This document shows positions 22,502-32,118 of a DNA stretch of 64,000 nt, piece after piece. The stretch is from Carettochelys insculpta (taxonomy: Eukaryota; Chordata; Testudines; Carettochelyidae). The DNA lies in the NCBI RefSeq assembly GCF_033958435.1, contig NC_134158.1, forward strand, positions 9,426,337-9,490,336, written 5' to 3'. Both the position numbers and the translations under genes were made by a program. Position 1 is the stretch's first letter; the number at the start of each line of letters is the position of its first letter. The notes beneath the pieces were generated by a model. That model was not told where the DNA came from and did not search any database. It saw nothing but the letters and a program-made list of their open reading frames with translations.

Positions 22502-22524
22502 GTACAGATCTTTCCGACGCCCTG
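22502..22524 (-). CDS. candidate 23-bp internal exon of the RNF39-like gene
   Basis: On the minus strand a 23-bp stretch beginning ggcgtcgg and ending tacatg sits between an acceptor (tctccatcag) and a strong donor (gtgagtttcc). Exons of exactly 23 bp are a hallmark of TRIM and related RING-SPRY genes. If it follows the phase-0 RING exon it reads GVGKICT, which lines up weakly with the human RNF39 segment after its RGGRIP block (one shared Lys in the right place). The positional fit is good and the sequence similarity is weak. Confidence 0.3.
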
Positions 22525-22554
22525 ATGGAGACAAGACAGAGACACATCATTAGA

Positions 22555-22625
22555 CTCGTAGAATCCTAGGGTGGGATGAGACCGCAGGAGGTCATCGAGT
22601 CCAGCCCACTATCCAAAATCAGGGT
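22555..22625 (-). mobile_element. CR1 3'-end fragment
   Basis: 'tagaatcctagggtgggatgagaccgcaggaggtcatcgagtccagccc' is the reverse complement of the CR1 3' terminus. Only about 70 bp are present. Confidence 0.7.
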
Positions 22626-22859
22626 AGACCTGGCATATGACCACAAGGCAGGCGCTAGATTTGGCAAAATAACCGTGTTGTGGATTTGCATCAGCTTCGC
22701 CAAATTTTGCGGGGGGGGGGAACCTTTCAAAATTCACGTCCATATTGCTGAATTCTTTGTTTCAAAAGAAAAATAAGCAGCCGTCCCCGAGCTCATGTCA
22801 GTTTAACTGAACTATTCATTAAAATATCAAATCCCCAACTCCAATATTTCAGTTTTTTG

Positions 22860-23260
22860 GTAGTGTAAAGGCCTGGCTAATGTGGCCCTATACAGGCCAC
22901 ACCAATGTGATCCAGGACCACTTCAACACCTGGCTCAATCAGGCCCATAAGCGGGTGCTTCAGGTGCTTATTGTCGTGCCTGGAGGTTGGCCTCCCCAGC
23001 ATTCCTGCCGTTGTGGCTGCATGTTGTGGTCTCCACACTCTGTTGGAGAGCAAGCATGAGCTGTTCGTGGCAACGGAGCTGGGGGCACATGAAGGAGGCC
23101 TTCACCCAGGGGCCCTGTGACCTGCCACCAGCCTGCACCCCACAACCCGCCTCCCCACTGCCCCACCATCACCCCCGCCTGCATGCACATCCCTCACCAT
23201 CCCCACCCAATACATGACACACCGCACATAGTTCCCTTGTAGAAATAAAATAACTGTTTC
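22860..23260 (+). other. unassigned repeat-like segment ending 'aaataaaataactgtttctt'
   Basis: GC-rich left part ('ggaggccttcacccaggggccctgtgacc') with an AT-rich end. It resembles the 3' end of a transposon gene by layout only. No intact frame, and the family is not recognised. Confidence 0.25.
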
Positions 23261-23469
23261 TTTAGTTAAACCTAAGCTGTCTGGCTCTCGGAGACCCCCG
23301 TTTCTTCTCTGTCTAAGAGGTGTCGGGGCCACAACATGGGACGGTAGCTTGCACCTAGGTGTGTGGGTTACAGTAGGAAATGGCTTTTGCACTTCGTAAG
23401 TTTCTTTCCTTTCCTTTTGAGTAAAATTCAAAACTGGTTTTAAAAGGGTTGTAGTGGAAACACGATGTT

Positions 23470-23682
23470 TTGTTCTGTGGCACCTTATAGACTAACAGAA
23501 AAGTTTTGAGCGTGAGCTTTCGGGAGCACGGACTCACTTCATCAGATGCCCTTCATCAGTGAGTCTATGCTCACGAAAGCGCACGCTCAGAACTTTTCTG
23601 TTAGTCTATAAGGTGCCACAGGACCCTTCGTTGCTGTTACAGATCCAGACTAACACGGCTGCCCCTCTGATACTCGATGTTT
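23470..23682. mobile_element. two SINEs facing each other tail to tail
   Basis: 23470-23548 is a plus-strand SINE ('ggcaccttatagactaacag', 'agctttcgggagcacggact', 'cacttcatcagatg'). 23550-23682 is the same family on the minus strand, complete to its head 'ccagactaacacggctgccc'. The two arms can form a hairpin of about 70 bp with almost no loop. Confidence 0.85.
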
Positions 23683-23939
23683 TGTTCAACTCCAAACGAA
23701 TTTTTTGCCCCTGCTCTTCCCTTCATCCAACGCCTCAAAAGCAGTTCACCTGCCTGGGGAGTATTACGGGCAGAGAGGGAGGAACAGATACGGAGATCAG
23801 TGCCGGGATAGGGAAGGCGACAGCTGCATTCAAGATGCTCAGTCGCATAAGGGGTTCACAAAAAAATATATGCAAAGACAAAACTGTAGCTCTCCCACAT
23901 GCACGCCTCATACAGCCGGAAGGGCCCTTGGGAAGTCAC

Positions 23940-24530
23940 TGAGTCCAGTCCCCTGTCCTCTTGGCAGGACCAACCACCCTCCTTTTTTTTTTCTTTATTT
24001 GCCCCAGATCACTAAATTGTCCCCTCAAGGGCTGAGCCCCTAACGGTGGGTTTAGCAGGCGGATGCTCAAACCTCTGAGCCATCCCTCCCCCGAATGCGA
24101 AGAATCTGCTTGTGAATGGATGCGAGACCTGGCGTACTGAAAAGTCTCCAAACCACAAGCTGCAGGCGTTCATGCCCAGATGCCGGGGGTCCACCCTTGG
24201 CATCCGATGGCAAGACTTGATGACAAACAAGGAGCTTTGGAACAGAGCAGGACAAGAACCACTTGTGGTTGAAATCACGAGAAGAAAGCAGGGACGAGTA
24301 GGCAACCAGCCTCCAGCATCGGCCGTCAAGCTCTCCCATGGAACTCCCAAGGAAAGCGCAAGAGAGTAAGACCTCAGACAGCGTGGAGAAGATCTACTGA
24401 GACTGAAGGACAACAGCTGGGGTCCTCCTGGGGTCAGCTGGAAGTTTTGTCCGAAGACAGAGTGAACTGGAGGAGATTTGCCGATGACCTACGCACCACC
24501 CGGCGTACAAGGGAAAGTGGGTGGTGTCTG
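23940..24530 (+). mobile_element. non-LTR reverse transcriptase 3' end next to a tRNA-like SINE (minus)
   Basis: 24093-24530 encodes broken pieces of the C-terminal part of a non-LTR retrotransposon polymerase: CETWRTEKSPNHKLQAFMPR, then RGSTLGIRWQDLMTNKELW, with frame changes. To its left (about 23945-24092) is a minus-strand SINE with 'cctcaagggctgagccccta' and 'aacctctgagccatcc', the complement of a tRNA-like head. The clade of the LINE cannot be decided by eye. Confidence 0.6.
24000..24271 (+). repeat. 272-bp local duplication, copy 1
   Basis: Matches 25191-25462 at 271 of 272 positions by eye (t at 24181, c at the matching place). It covers the SINE/LINE junction described for 23940-24530. 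Confidence 0.85.
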
Positions 24531-24989
24531 TCCAGAGGCCACTGAGACCAACCCACTCTCTCATGCCACCGCCAAGCTCATATGTCCAGTCCTCCAGCTA
24601 CCTAGGCGGTAGCAATCTCTGGTGCTGGGTCCAATTAAGCTCTGTCTGGGTTTCCCGGGCCCTGCCCAAGCTGTCTGCAGCAGGTGGTTGAAGCCAGGGC
24701 CTGGGTTGGCTGGTGGAATGGGGAGAAACTCATGGGGCTGGCTCATAAATTCCAGAAGGGTGAGTGGGGCTGGGACAGAGCTGAGTCTGCTGAGTCACCA
24801 GCAAAGGATGCAGGGAGGCTCGCCGGGCCAGTTGGCTTCCCGCATGCCAGGGACTGTGGATGCATTCACCAGGACAGGGCCCCAGGGCACGGCGGGTGTT
24901 TATGTTCCTTTCCTTGGCCAGGTTTACTGCCACCACCGAGTAAACAGCACGTGGGCACCCAGCCCAGTGACGTGTTCAGTCAAGTGCTT

Positions 24990-25190
24990 GCGGTTGGGAA
25001 GGGCTGGGAGCCTGGACGCCTGGGTTCTGTGCCCAGCTCTGGGAAGTGAGTGAGGGGCAGGTAAAGTTTGAAACGGGAGGAGCCGAGAGCCCGGACGCCT
25101 GGGTTCTATGCCCAGCTCTGGGAGAGGAGTGGGAAGTAGAAGTTTGGAATGGGATGGGCTGGGAGCCCGGACGCCTGGGTTCTCTCCTGT
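24990..25190 (+). repeat. tandem 'ggacgcctgggttctatgcccagctctgg' units
   Basis: Three units of about 65-75 bp with 'gagcccggacgcctgggttct' followed by 'gctctgggaagtgagtg'. Same family as 17835-18435. Confidence 0.65.
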
Positions 25191-25462
25191 TGCCCCAGAT
25201 CACTAAATTGTCCCCTCAAGGGCTGAGCCCCTAACGGTGGGTTTAGCAGGCGGATGCTCAAACCTCTGAGCCATCCCTCCCCCGAATGCGAAGAATCTGC
25301 TTGTGAATGGATGCGAGACCTGGCGTACTGAAAAGTCTCCAAACCACAAGCTGCAGGCGTTCATGCCCAGACGCCGGGGGTCCACCCTTGGCATCCGATG
25401 GCAAGACTTGATGACAAACAAGGAGCTTTGGAACAGAGCAGGACAAGAACCACTTGTGGTTG
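25191..25462 (+). repeat. 272-bp local duplication, copy 2
   Basis: Near-identical to 24000-24271. Its flanks differ: the 'cctgggttct' repeats on the left and unrelated sequence from 25463 on the right. The copied block therefore has sharp edges at both ends. Confidence 0.85.
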
Positions 25463-25667
25463 TTTTCTAGATCTTCCATGTCAGCGCGGCGTCTAGCGAG
25501 CAGGACAACCGACTCGGGCTGCCTGACATCTGAGTCTGGACTGACTTTGAAAATAGTTGCATTGCTGAAAGAGACGCTGGGCCCGCCCCCACCAGCAGAA
25601 CCATGGGTAACTAGGGGGTTAGAAATGAAGATGGGGGAATGGGGCAGGCTGAGCAGTCCGGCTCTTG

Positions 25668-26213
25668 AATGGGGGAGCTCCCCACCTCGGGTGGTGAATG
25701 GCTGGAATGCGTTACCTAGAGAGGTGGTGGCATCTCCACCACCCCTAGAGGTTTTTAAGTCCCAGCGGGGGGCAACCAGAATGATTCAGGGGCTGGAACC
25801 CGTGAAATGAGAGGAGAAGCTGAGAGATTTGGGCTTATTTAGCTTGCAGAAGAGAAGAGGGAGGGGCTATTTGATAACAGCCTTCAACTTCCTTAAGGGG
25901 GGCCCTAGAGGGGATGGAGAGAGGCTGTTCTCAGTGGTGTCGGATGGCAGAACAAGGTGCAATGGTCTGAAGTTACAGAGCTGGAGGAGTAGGTCGGATA
26001 TTAGGAAAAACTTTCCCCGGGAGGGTGGTGAAGCCCTGGAATGCGTTACCCAGAGAGGTGGTGGAATCTCCATCCCTAGAGTTTTTAAGTCCCAGCTTGA
26101 CCAAGCCCTGGCTGGGATGATTGAGTTGGGATTGATCCTGCTTCAGGCAGGGGGCTGGACTCAACGACCTCCTGAGGTCCCTTCCAGCCCTCGGATGGAA
26201 TGATTCTGTGACT
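25668..26213 (+). mobile_element. two CR1 3' ends in the same orientation
   Basis: A short piece (25668-25770, 'ggaatgcgttacctagagag') runs into a longer copy (25770-26213). The longer copy has 'gagaagctgagagatttggg', 'ggaggtggtggaatctccat' and the 3' terminus 'gacctcctgaggtcccttcc'. Both are 5'-truncated. Confidence 0.8.
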
Positions 26214-26684
26214 ACGCCATTGTTTCCCCACCAGTAAAAAAGCGCCATGGCAGCTGGGTCACTCTGGGAGGCGGGCCAAGGGGTCCTGGATGGAGACATC
26301 CGAAATAACACACTTGTCTCCTTCCTGGCCAGCCTGCTGCAGAATGTGCAGGGGAACTGGCCCATCAGAGCAACAGGCCCATCTGGCCCGGTATCTGGCC
26401 TCCCTCCCATGCCAGATCAGATCCCAGGAACACCCTGTGGTAAAGGCCTCCGAAGGAACCCTGGAAGCTCCACTCCTGCCATGCATCTCATAAGACGAGG
26501 CCAGCCCCGAGGCAGCCTGGGAGATGGTCTTTGTGTGGCGCCTGGCGCGAAGGGGGGTGGAGACCTAATGGCAGATGGTCGTAAGCTGGCCTACACTCCC
26601 CTGGGAGCCTAGGTGACCCACACACATAGGTATGGTTCCCTGTCCCTTGGAGTGGCACCTGGACCACATACACATAGAAAGAAT

Positions 26685-26790
26685 GACCTAATAAATTATT
26701 GTGTTAGTCTTTAAAGTGCTACTGGACCGCTTTTTTGTTTTGATAGTATTTTGACTAGCACGGCCTTCTCTCTCTTACTACAGAGCAAAT
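26685..26790 (-). mobile_element. turtle-type SINE, 5' part
   Basis: On the minus strand: 'gccgtgctagtcaaaata' head, then 'gtccagtagcactttaaaga'. It stops at 'cacaataattta'. Confidence 0.6.
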
Positions 26791-26814
26791 GAGCGTCTAT
26801 TGCTTTAGCTGAGA

Positions 26815-26960
26815 GCCAGCTGGCTTTTAGCTCAGACTGTAGCTGTTCTAGCACTGAGGTCCCAGGTTCAAGCCTACCTATGGTTGGTTATGCCTGTATG
26901 GTGCAAAACCCAGCCCTACTGCTCAAGGGGGATAGAGCCCCCTTGCTAACCCACCCACAG
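26815..26960 (+). mobile_element. tRNA-derived SINE head
   Basis: Has pol III promoter-like blocks: A-box region 'tttagctcagactgtag' and B-box region 'cccaggttcaagcctacc', spaced as in a tRNA. There is no cloverleaf with paired acceptor arms, so I read it as a SINE and not as a tRNA gene. Confidence 0.5.
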
Positions 26961-27194
26961 AGCCTGCAGCTAGGGTAAAATACAGCAGTCCTTTGAAAGA
27001 AGTTCCTTTGAAAGATCACTTCCAAAAAAACATCTTTTGAAAGACCACAGCCACACACGAGCAGGTTGAAAGTGACTCACTCTGTCAAGAGAGTGACTGG
27101 GCCATCTGGCCCCTTTCTCAACAGAACAGCCAACCGGAAACTCAGCAAACTCAGCCTGGTGAAGCAGAGGCCCCGTCTGTTGCAAAAAGGGCCC

Positions 27195-28030
27195 CCGGCG
27201 CGTCTACACACATTTTTTTTTTCCCGAAAAAGGCGCTCTTCCTCATCTGGGAGCGGCAGAGGGCTGCCAGATCAAGTGCCGCGTTCTTTCGATTTACTAT
27301 CGAACGAATGCATTTTGTGTGTAGACATTCCACGGGGTTCATGAAACGGCCTTTTCCAAGGAACCCTCTAATGGAGATATCGCCTGCGTGGCTACGGTTA
27401 CACAACCGGGTTTTGCAGCCCAAACTCACGGTGCGTCCGCACACAAAATGCGTTTTGTCAACAGAAACAGTCAAAAGAAAAAGCCGGGTAGATGCTCGGG
27501 GGGTCCTTTTGTCAACAGTGAATCAAAAGATCGAGCCGCTTTACATGTCGACGTGATTTGTCGACAAGTTTTGTCGGAACATCTCTTCTGACAGTAACTT
27601 CTGTAGACAGATGCTTCTAGTGTAGACATAGCCAATGGGAATGACTCTCATCTGGAGATCCAGACCTCTGTCACTTTCTGCCCTGCATCTCCTGGTCCTC
27701 TCTGGCGCTTGGAGGACCAAGAACTCTATGACTATGTCTACATGATGGATTTTTCTAGACAAAATTGGGGTTTTGCAGACAAAACTCGCGGTGCATCTAC
27801 ACGGAAAACGTGTTTTGTTGACGAACTTTCAACAAAAAAAGCAGTATAGGTGCTGGGAGGTCCTTTTGTCGACAGCAGATCGTGTCGCGCCTAAGCCTCA
27901 GTTTCCCCAGCTGTAAAAGTGCTAATATGCATGACCTCCTTTGCCAAGCGCTTTGACGCAATTTGTCGACAGAGGTTTTGTTCCGACAGTAAGGTCTGTA
28001 GACAGATCGCTCTCGCATAACCCATAGCCT
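27195..28030. mobile_element. cluster of 'gtctacac'-ended foldback MITEs
   Basis: At least two elements: about 27195-27633 (ending 'ctagtgtagacatagcc') and 27731-28025 (beginning 'gactatgtctacatgatgg', ending 'agcct' after 'cccat'). Inside, 'ttttgtcgacaa' / 'ttgtcaacag' and 'ggtccttttgtc' recur in both, showing one family. No transposase. Confidence 0.6.
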
Positions 28031-28771
28031 GAGCGCGTGACAGTGTTACAGCCCTCACAGGGGGACTTCCCACCCTGTTCGCTGTCCAGTTTCCTGATCA
28101 TCTGCTGTGGCAGCTCGTGCCTTCATCTCCCTTGGTTCAAATCTCCCTTTGGCCTGATGCAGGGGTTCCTTGTCTCTCCTCCATAGTCTCTGGTTGCCCC
28201 CACTTTCCACTGGAGCAATCCTGTGAGAGGGGAGCTTTATGGTCCCTCTCCCCAAACCGAGGTCCCACGTTGTGTCCCCTCCCAGGCTGGTGTCTCTGAG
28301 CAGCCCCATTCCCTGTGCCAGGGGCGTTGGGGCTCCCAATTCTGCCCTGGGGGGTAGGGATGCTGTGTTCCCTCGGATTCCCCAACTAGGAGTTCTGGGT
28401 ACCCCGTACTCAATAACCCCTATAGCAAGGGTCTGGCTTGGCCCCCCATTCCAGTGTCTTTCCATCCCCCCGACCCAGACCAGCTACCTCCAGTCTCCCA
28501 GCAACAGGAGCTGTGTGCGTCCCTGACTCACTCACCCTCTGCCCCCCCACCCCAGGGTCCCTGAATCCCTCTGATCCCCACCTAAGGTCCCCCCAGTCTC
28601 TCCAGGCCTGTCTCATTCAAGGTAACCACAGTGCACCCCCCTCAGAACAAGGCATTCCCATGCCCAAGCGTCTCCCCCTGCAGGGGAGGGTGGCCCGGAG
28701 ATGGATCAGCCAAGGCAGACGTGGGGACAGGTTGCTTCGTGCAGGAACGGAAGGGACTGACCCTAATGATC

Positions 28772-29045
28772 CTTCGTAGACTCCCAGGGCTGGAAGGGAG
28801 CTTAGGAGGTCACTGAGTCCAGCCCCCTGCCCGAAGCAGGACCAAACCCAACTAAATCATCCCAGCCAGCTGGGACTTAAACACCTCCAGGGATGGGGAT
28901 CCCACCACCTCTCTGGGTAACGCATTCCAGTGCTTCACCCGCCTCCTGGGCAAATAGTTCTTCCTCATCTCCAACCTACTCCTCCCACTCTGTAACTTCA
29001 GACCGTTGCTCCTCCAATGGTCACCGCTCAGCTTCTGTCCGTCCT
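28772..29045 (-). mobile_element. CR1 3' end
   Basis: The reverse complement of the CR1 tail: 'cttaggaggtcactgagtcc', 'aaacacctccagggatgggg' and 'cacctctctgggtaacgcat'. 5'-truncated. Confidence 0.8.
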
Positions 29046-29235
29046 CTCGCCCTTGCGCATTTCACCTTCAGGCTTGAAAGCACTTGGCAAAGGAGGCCAG
29101 GCCTCTTAGCACGTTCGCAGCTGGGGAAACTGAGGCCCAGGAGCACGAGGTGCCCGAGGCCCTTGGCAGAGCCAGAAACAAAGTGTCATTGCCCACAAGT
29201 GGACTCGAACCCGAGACCTCTGGAGCTTCAGGCAG
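29045..29235 (-). repeat. old MIR-like SINE fragment
   Basis: 'gctggggaaactgaggccca' and 'ggactcgaacccgagacctc' fit the core and tail of an ancient tRNA-derived SINE. Diverged. Confidence 0.45.
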
Positions 29236-29339
29236 GTGCCTCTAGAGTTTGAATTAAAAAGCCAGCTGCCACTCAGCTCAGGCTGTAGAGCAGACTCATT
29301 CCGTGGCTGTGTGAGTGGTCTCGGTCCCACTACGTGGGA

Positions 29340-29412
29340 CAAATATCAGAAAGGTGGCCATATTAGTCTCTATCTTCAAAAGCAACAAGACGTCCTGTGG
29401 CACCTTAGAGAC
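29340..29412 (+). mobile_element. turtle-type SINE head
   Basis: 'cagaaaggtggccatattagtct' head followed by 'gtcctgtggcaccttagaga'. It is cut off at the start of the MITE at 29412. Confidence 0.7.
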
Positions 29413-29641
29413 TCTCCACTAGAAGCGTCCGTCTGCAGAAGTTACTGTCGGAAGAGATGTTCCGAGAGAACTTCTCTCAACAGATCGGGTCTGCACATAA
29501 AAGTGGATCAATCTTTTGATCTGTTCTGCCCACAAAAGGACCCTCTGGAGCGTCTACACAGTGTTTTTGTCAACAGTTGTGCCTACAACCCCCCCACCCC
29601 CCCCCGGTTTTGTCCATGAAACTCTCCGGTGTAGACATAGC
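29405..29641. mobile_element. 'gtgtagacatagc'-ended MITE
   Basis: Ends 'ctccggtgtagacatagc', and the left end has 'ctccactagaagcgtc'. The interior carries 'ttttgatctgttctgcccac' and 'gtttttgtcaacag', as in the 27-28 kb cluster. It also has a poly(C) run. Confidence 0.55.
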
Positions 29642-29772
29642 AGATTTACTGAAGCGTAAGCTTTCTTGGGCAAAGACCCCACTTTGTCGGATGTGTGTCA
29701 AAAAACGGTCTTTGCCCACGAAAGTTCAAGCTCCTGTAAATCTGTTAGTCTTTGAAGGGCCACAGGTCTTCT
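29640..29772. mobile_element. second inverted SINE tail pair
   Basis: 'agatttactgaagcgtaagc...gggcaaagacc' (29640-29677) faces its complement 'ggtctttgcccacgaaag...gtaaatct' (29706-29743), followed by 'gttagtctttgaagggccac'. Same arrangement as 23470-23682. Confidence 0.7.
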
Positions 29773-29911
29773 CACTGTTTTGACGTGGGACAGTGAATCA
29801 CACCTCAATGCGTGGGTTACAAAAGCACTAGGTGGTCTGTGTCCTTCCGCCCTCCCATGCCTGCGGTGGAATCCTGCAGCAAGCCGTTCCGCGGGTTAAC
29901 CGGCCACGTAC

Positions 29912-30238
29912 CTGCCCCTCCGGCATGCCCAACACCGGGATCCGGCCGCCACGCCGCCGCCGGGGCTTATCCGCCAGGGCCGTCTTGGCGTGGAGGTTCT
30001 GGGCAATCTTCACATCCACAGCCAGTTTGACATGGGTGCGCAGGGTGCGTCGCTCGAAAACTTTCCGGCACTGGGGGCAGGAGAGGCCGCCCGCCCCCGC
30101 CTGCTCCCACTGGCTCGTGATGCAGGCCCGGCAGTAGCTGTGGTCGCAGTCCAGCAGCACCGGGTCCTGAAAGTGGCCCCTGCAGAGGGGGCAGATGACG
30201 GAGCGTTGCAGCTCGGCCACCGGTCCTCGGCCTTCCAT
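29912..30238 (-). CDS. RNF39: RNF39-like RING-finger protein, first coding exon
   Basis: This exon encodes 109 residues from ATG at 30238 to a strong donor (ggcag|gtacgt). A C3HC4 RING runs from Cys16 to Cys57: CPLC, then C31-D-H33, CRAC (36-39) and CPQC (54-57). After it come ERRTLRTHVKLAVDVKI and a basic RRRRGGRIPVLG block. The order RING, 'RSN/HVxLAVxVxI' and RRRGGRIP is that of mammalian RNF39, a RING/SPRY protein. Gene order and strand (POLR1H+, PPP1R11+, RNF39-) agree. The SPRY part is not intact in the window; a possible decayed SPRY exon lies at 20800-21108. Without it the gene may be reduced to its RING module or be a pseudogene, yet the RING exon itself is undamaged. Confidence 0.8.
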
Positions 30239-30259
30239 AGCTCCTTTCTCTCTGCCTGG

Positions 30260-30300
30260 GCGACTCCTGCTGCCTCTTTATGCAGGGTGTGGGCAGAGGA
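30260..30300 (-). promoter_or_regulatory. possible TATA-type core promoter of the RNF39-like gene
   Basis: On the minus strand 'cctgcataaagaggc' lies about 40 bases before the start codon. Transcription starting about 30 bases below would leave a very short leader. Read from sequence only. Confidence 0.3.
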
Positions 30301-30434
30301 GGAGGAGAATCCCCAGGACTGGAAAGGCTCCAGGTAAACATCCCCTTGCATAACCGGCTGGTTGTTCAGCTTCTCTCCCTGGCAAGGGTGGCGTGCGGGT
30401 TGGACTGGTTCTGGCAATGGTGTCGTGAGCTCAG

Positions 30435-30745
30435 TAAGGGGGCGGGGAGCCAGGACGCCTGGGTTTCTTCTCCAGCCTGGGTAAGGGAGTGGGAACTGGG
30501 GGCTCAGGACTCCTGGGTCCGAGCCCTAGCTAGGTGTGGCTTAGAGGCAGGAGGGGATGTAAGCCAGGCCTGCTGGCCAGCTCTGAGAGGGGGCTGGGGG
30601 CTAGTGGGTAGAGTGTGTGGGGAGGGAGGCAGGGCGGTGTCGCAGGACTCCTGGGTTCCATCCCCAGCTCTAGGAGGGGGATGAAGTTGGGAGAGGGAGG
30701 GAAGCGGTGCCTAGTGGTTAGAGTCGAGGAGCCTCTGTCTTGGGC
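30435..30745 (+). repeat. 'agccaggacgcctgggttt' repeat units
   Basis: Several units with 'caggactcctgggtccgagc', 'gcaggactcctgggttccat' and 'agctctaggagggggatgaa'. Same family as 17835-18435, less regular. Confidence 0.55.
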
Positions 30746-31260
30746 TTTGCCGCTAACTCTCTCCGTGATGGCCCATGTCCCATGGCCTCAGTTTCCCTCG
30801 GGAAAAGAAGCATGCGGCAGTGCTGTCGCACATAGTGGGGCGGGGTGAGGCCTGACCCAAAAGCACAAGGGCCGCCAGGAGCACACACCGGCAGCTAGTG
30901 GAAGAGTCAAGCCCTGGGAGGCCTGGAAATTCTGTGCCAAGCAAAGCCCAGGGCAGAACCCAGCCGTCCGTGGAGAGGAAGAGACAGATCAAAGCAAGGC
31001 AGAGCCTGTGAGAGGCACCTTTACTCTGCCCTGGGGAGATGCGAGTCAGTTCCATTCCCCAGGAGGGAGGGGCAGAGGGGTTTGTCCCACTCTACAGTGG
31101 GGAAACTGAGTCACAGATGCTCAACTGTTATGCTTCACCGACACACACGAGGTCTTTTATAGGGGAATGAGAACGAGCCTCATTTATTGAGAACACAGCA
31201 GTGAGCGTGTGGTTCTCAGTCACTCTCACGCACAGACGTGCCCGACGATGTACCTTTCTC
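30745..31260. other. unassigned sequence upstream of the RNF39-like gene
   Basis: Contains the MIR-like phrases 'catggcctcagtttccctcg' and 'cagtggggaaactgagtcac'. Otherwise not recognised. No exon seen. Confidence 0.3.
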
Positions 31261-31261
31261 T

Positions 31262-31440
31262 CTATAGAGCTGTGCCGCTGGGTTCGAGTATGGGCTTGCT
31301 AAACCCAGTGTTGTGAGCTCAGTCCTTGAGGGGGCCGTTTAGGGTTTGGGGGCAAATAGATTAAAAAAGGAAGGGTGCATGGCCCTGCTCAGAGGGCAGG
31401 TGACTGGACTCAGTAATTTCCCTTCCAGCTCTATGAGATG
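31262..31440 (+). mobile_element. tRNA-like SINE
   Basis: 'gtgagctcagtccttgaggg' then 'ggccgtttagggtttggggg' and 'ccttccagctctatgagatg'. The same family, more complete, is at 51762-51975 and reversed at 23945-24092. Confidence 0.6.
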
Positions 31441-31926
31441 TGATGTGTATCACTTTCAAAACAAAAATGCAACAAGGATTGTCAAAGGAAAGCTGTGTAC
31501 TGCAGTATCTCCTCTTGGGCAAAGCAAAGGGCGTTGTAAATCCAGCAATTAAGACATCAGCCTTCAATATTCTTCTAATCTCATTAACAGACATGATATT
31601 AAAACTCATCTCTTTACTTAAAACAAAGAGGCGTATGTTCAATTGAAGAAGTTCATTAATAAAAGTAATAAACTGCTCAATGTGTGACTACGTTACCGCA
31701 CATTGCAAAACTGAATCCAAAATACGAACATAAAGAGAATAAAACTTTCAGCTCCAACACACCTGTGAGCAATGGGGGTAGAACCTGGGAGTACGTGCAC
31801 TCCTTCCCCAGCCAATCTCATCTCATTCTCGGTCTTAAGAAATAAAAACTAAAGAGGCGTGTGGCAGGTTGTCATTATCTGCATTTTTGCTGATACTCAG
31901 GCCAGCGGCTGTTTTAATGCGATGAT

Positions 31927-32118
31927 GATCAGGGCCCCGTCGGGCCGGGCGCTGCACAGACACACGGCGAGAGACAGTCCCTGCCCCGGCTGAGATCAGG
32001 GCCCCGTCGGGCCGGGCGCTGCACAGACACACAGCGAGAGACAGTCCCTGCCCCGGCTGAGATCAGGGCCCCGTCGGGTCGGGCGCTGCACAGACACACA
32101 GTTGAGATCAGGCCCCGT
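31927..32118 (-). repeat. 67-bp satellite, small array (about 2.9 units)
   Basis: Units of 'agatcagggccccgtcgggc', 'cgggcgctgcacagacacac' and 'agcgagagacagtccctgcc'. This is the same 67-bp unit as the 45-47 kb arrays, in the opposite orientation. The units are almost identical to each other. Confidence 0.9.

Noticed and set aside
26815..26960. tRNA gene
   Set aside because: A- and B-box-like blocks are present but no acceptor stem or anticodon arm pairs; it fits a tRNA-derived SINE.
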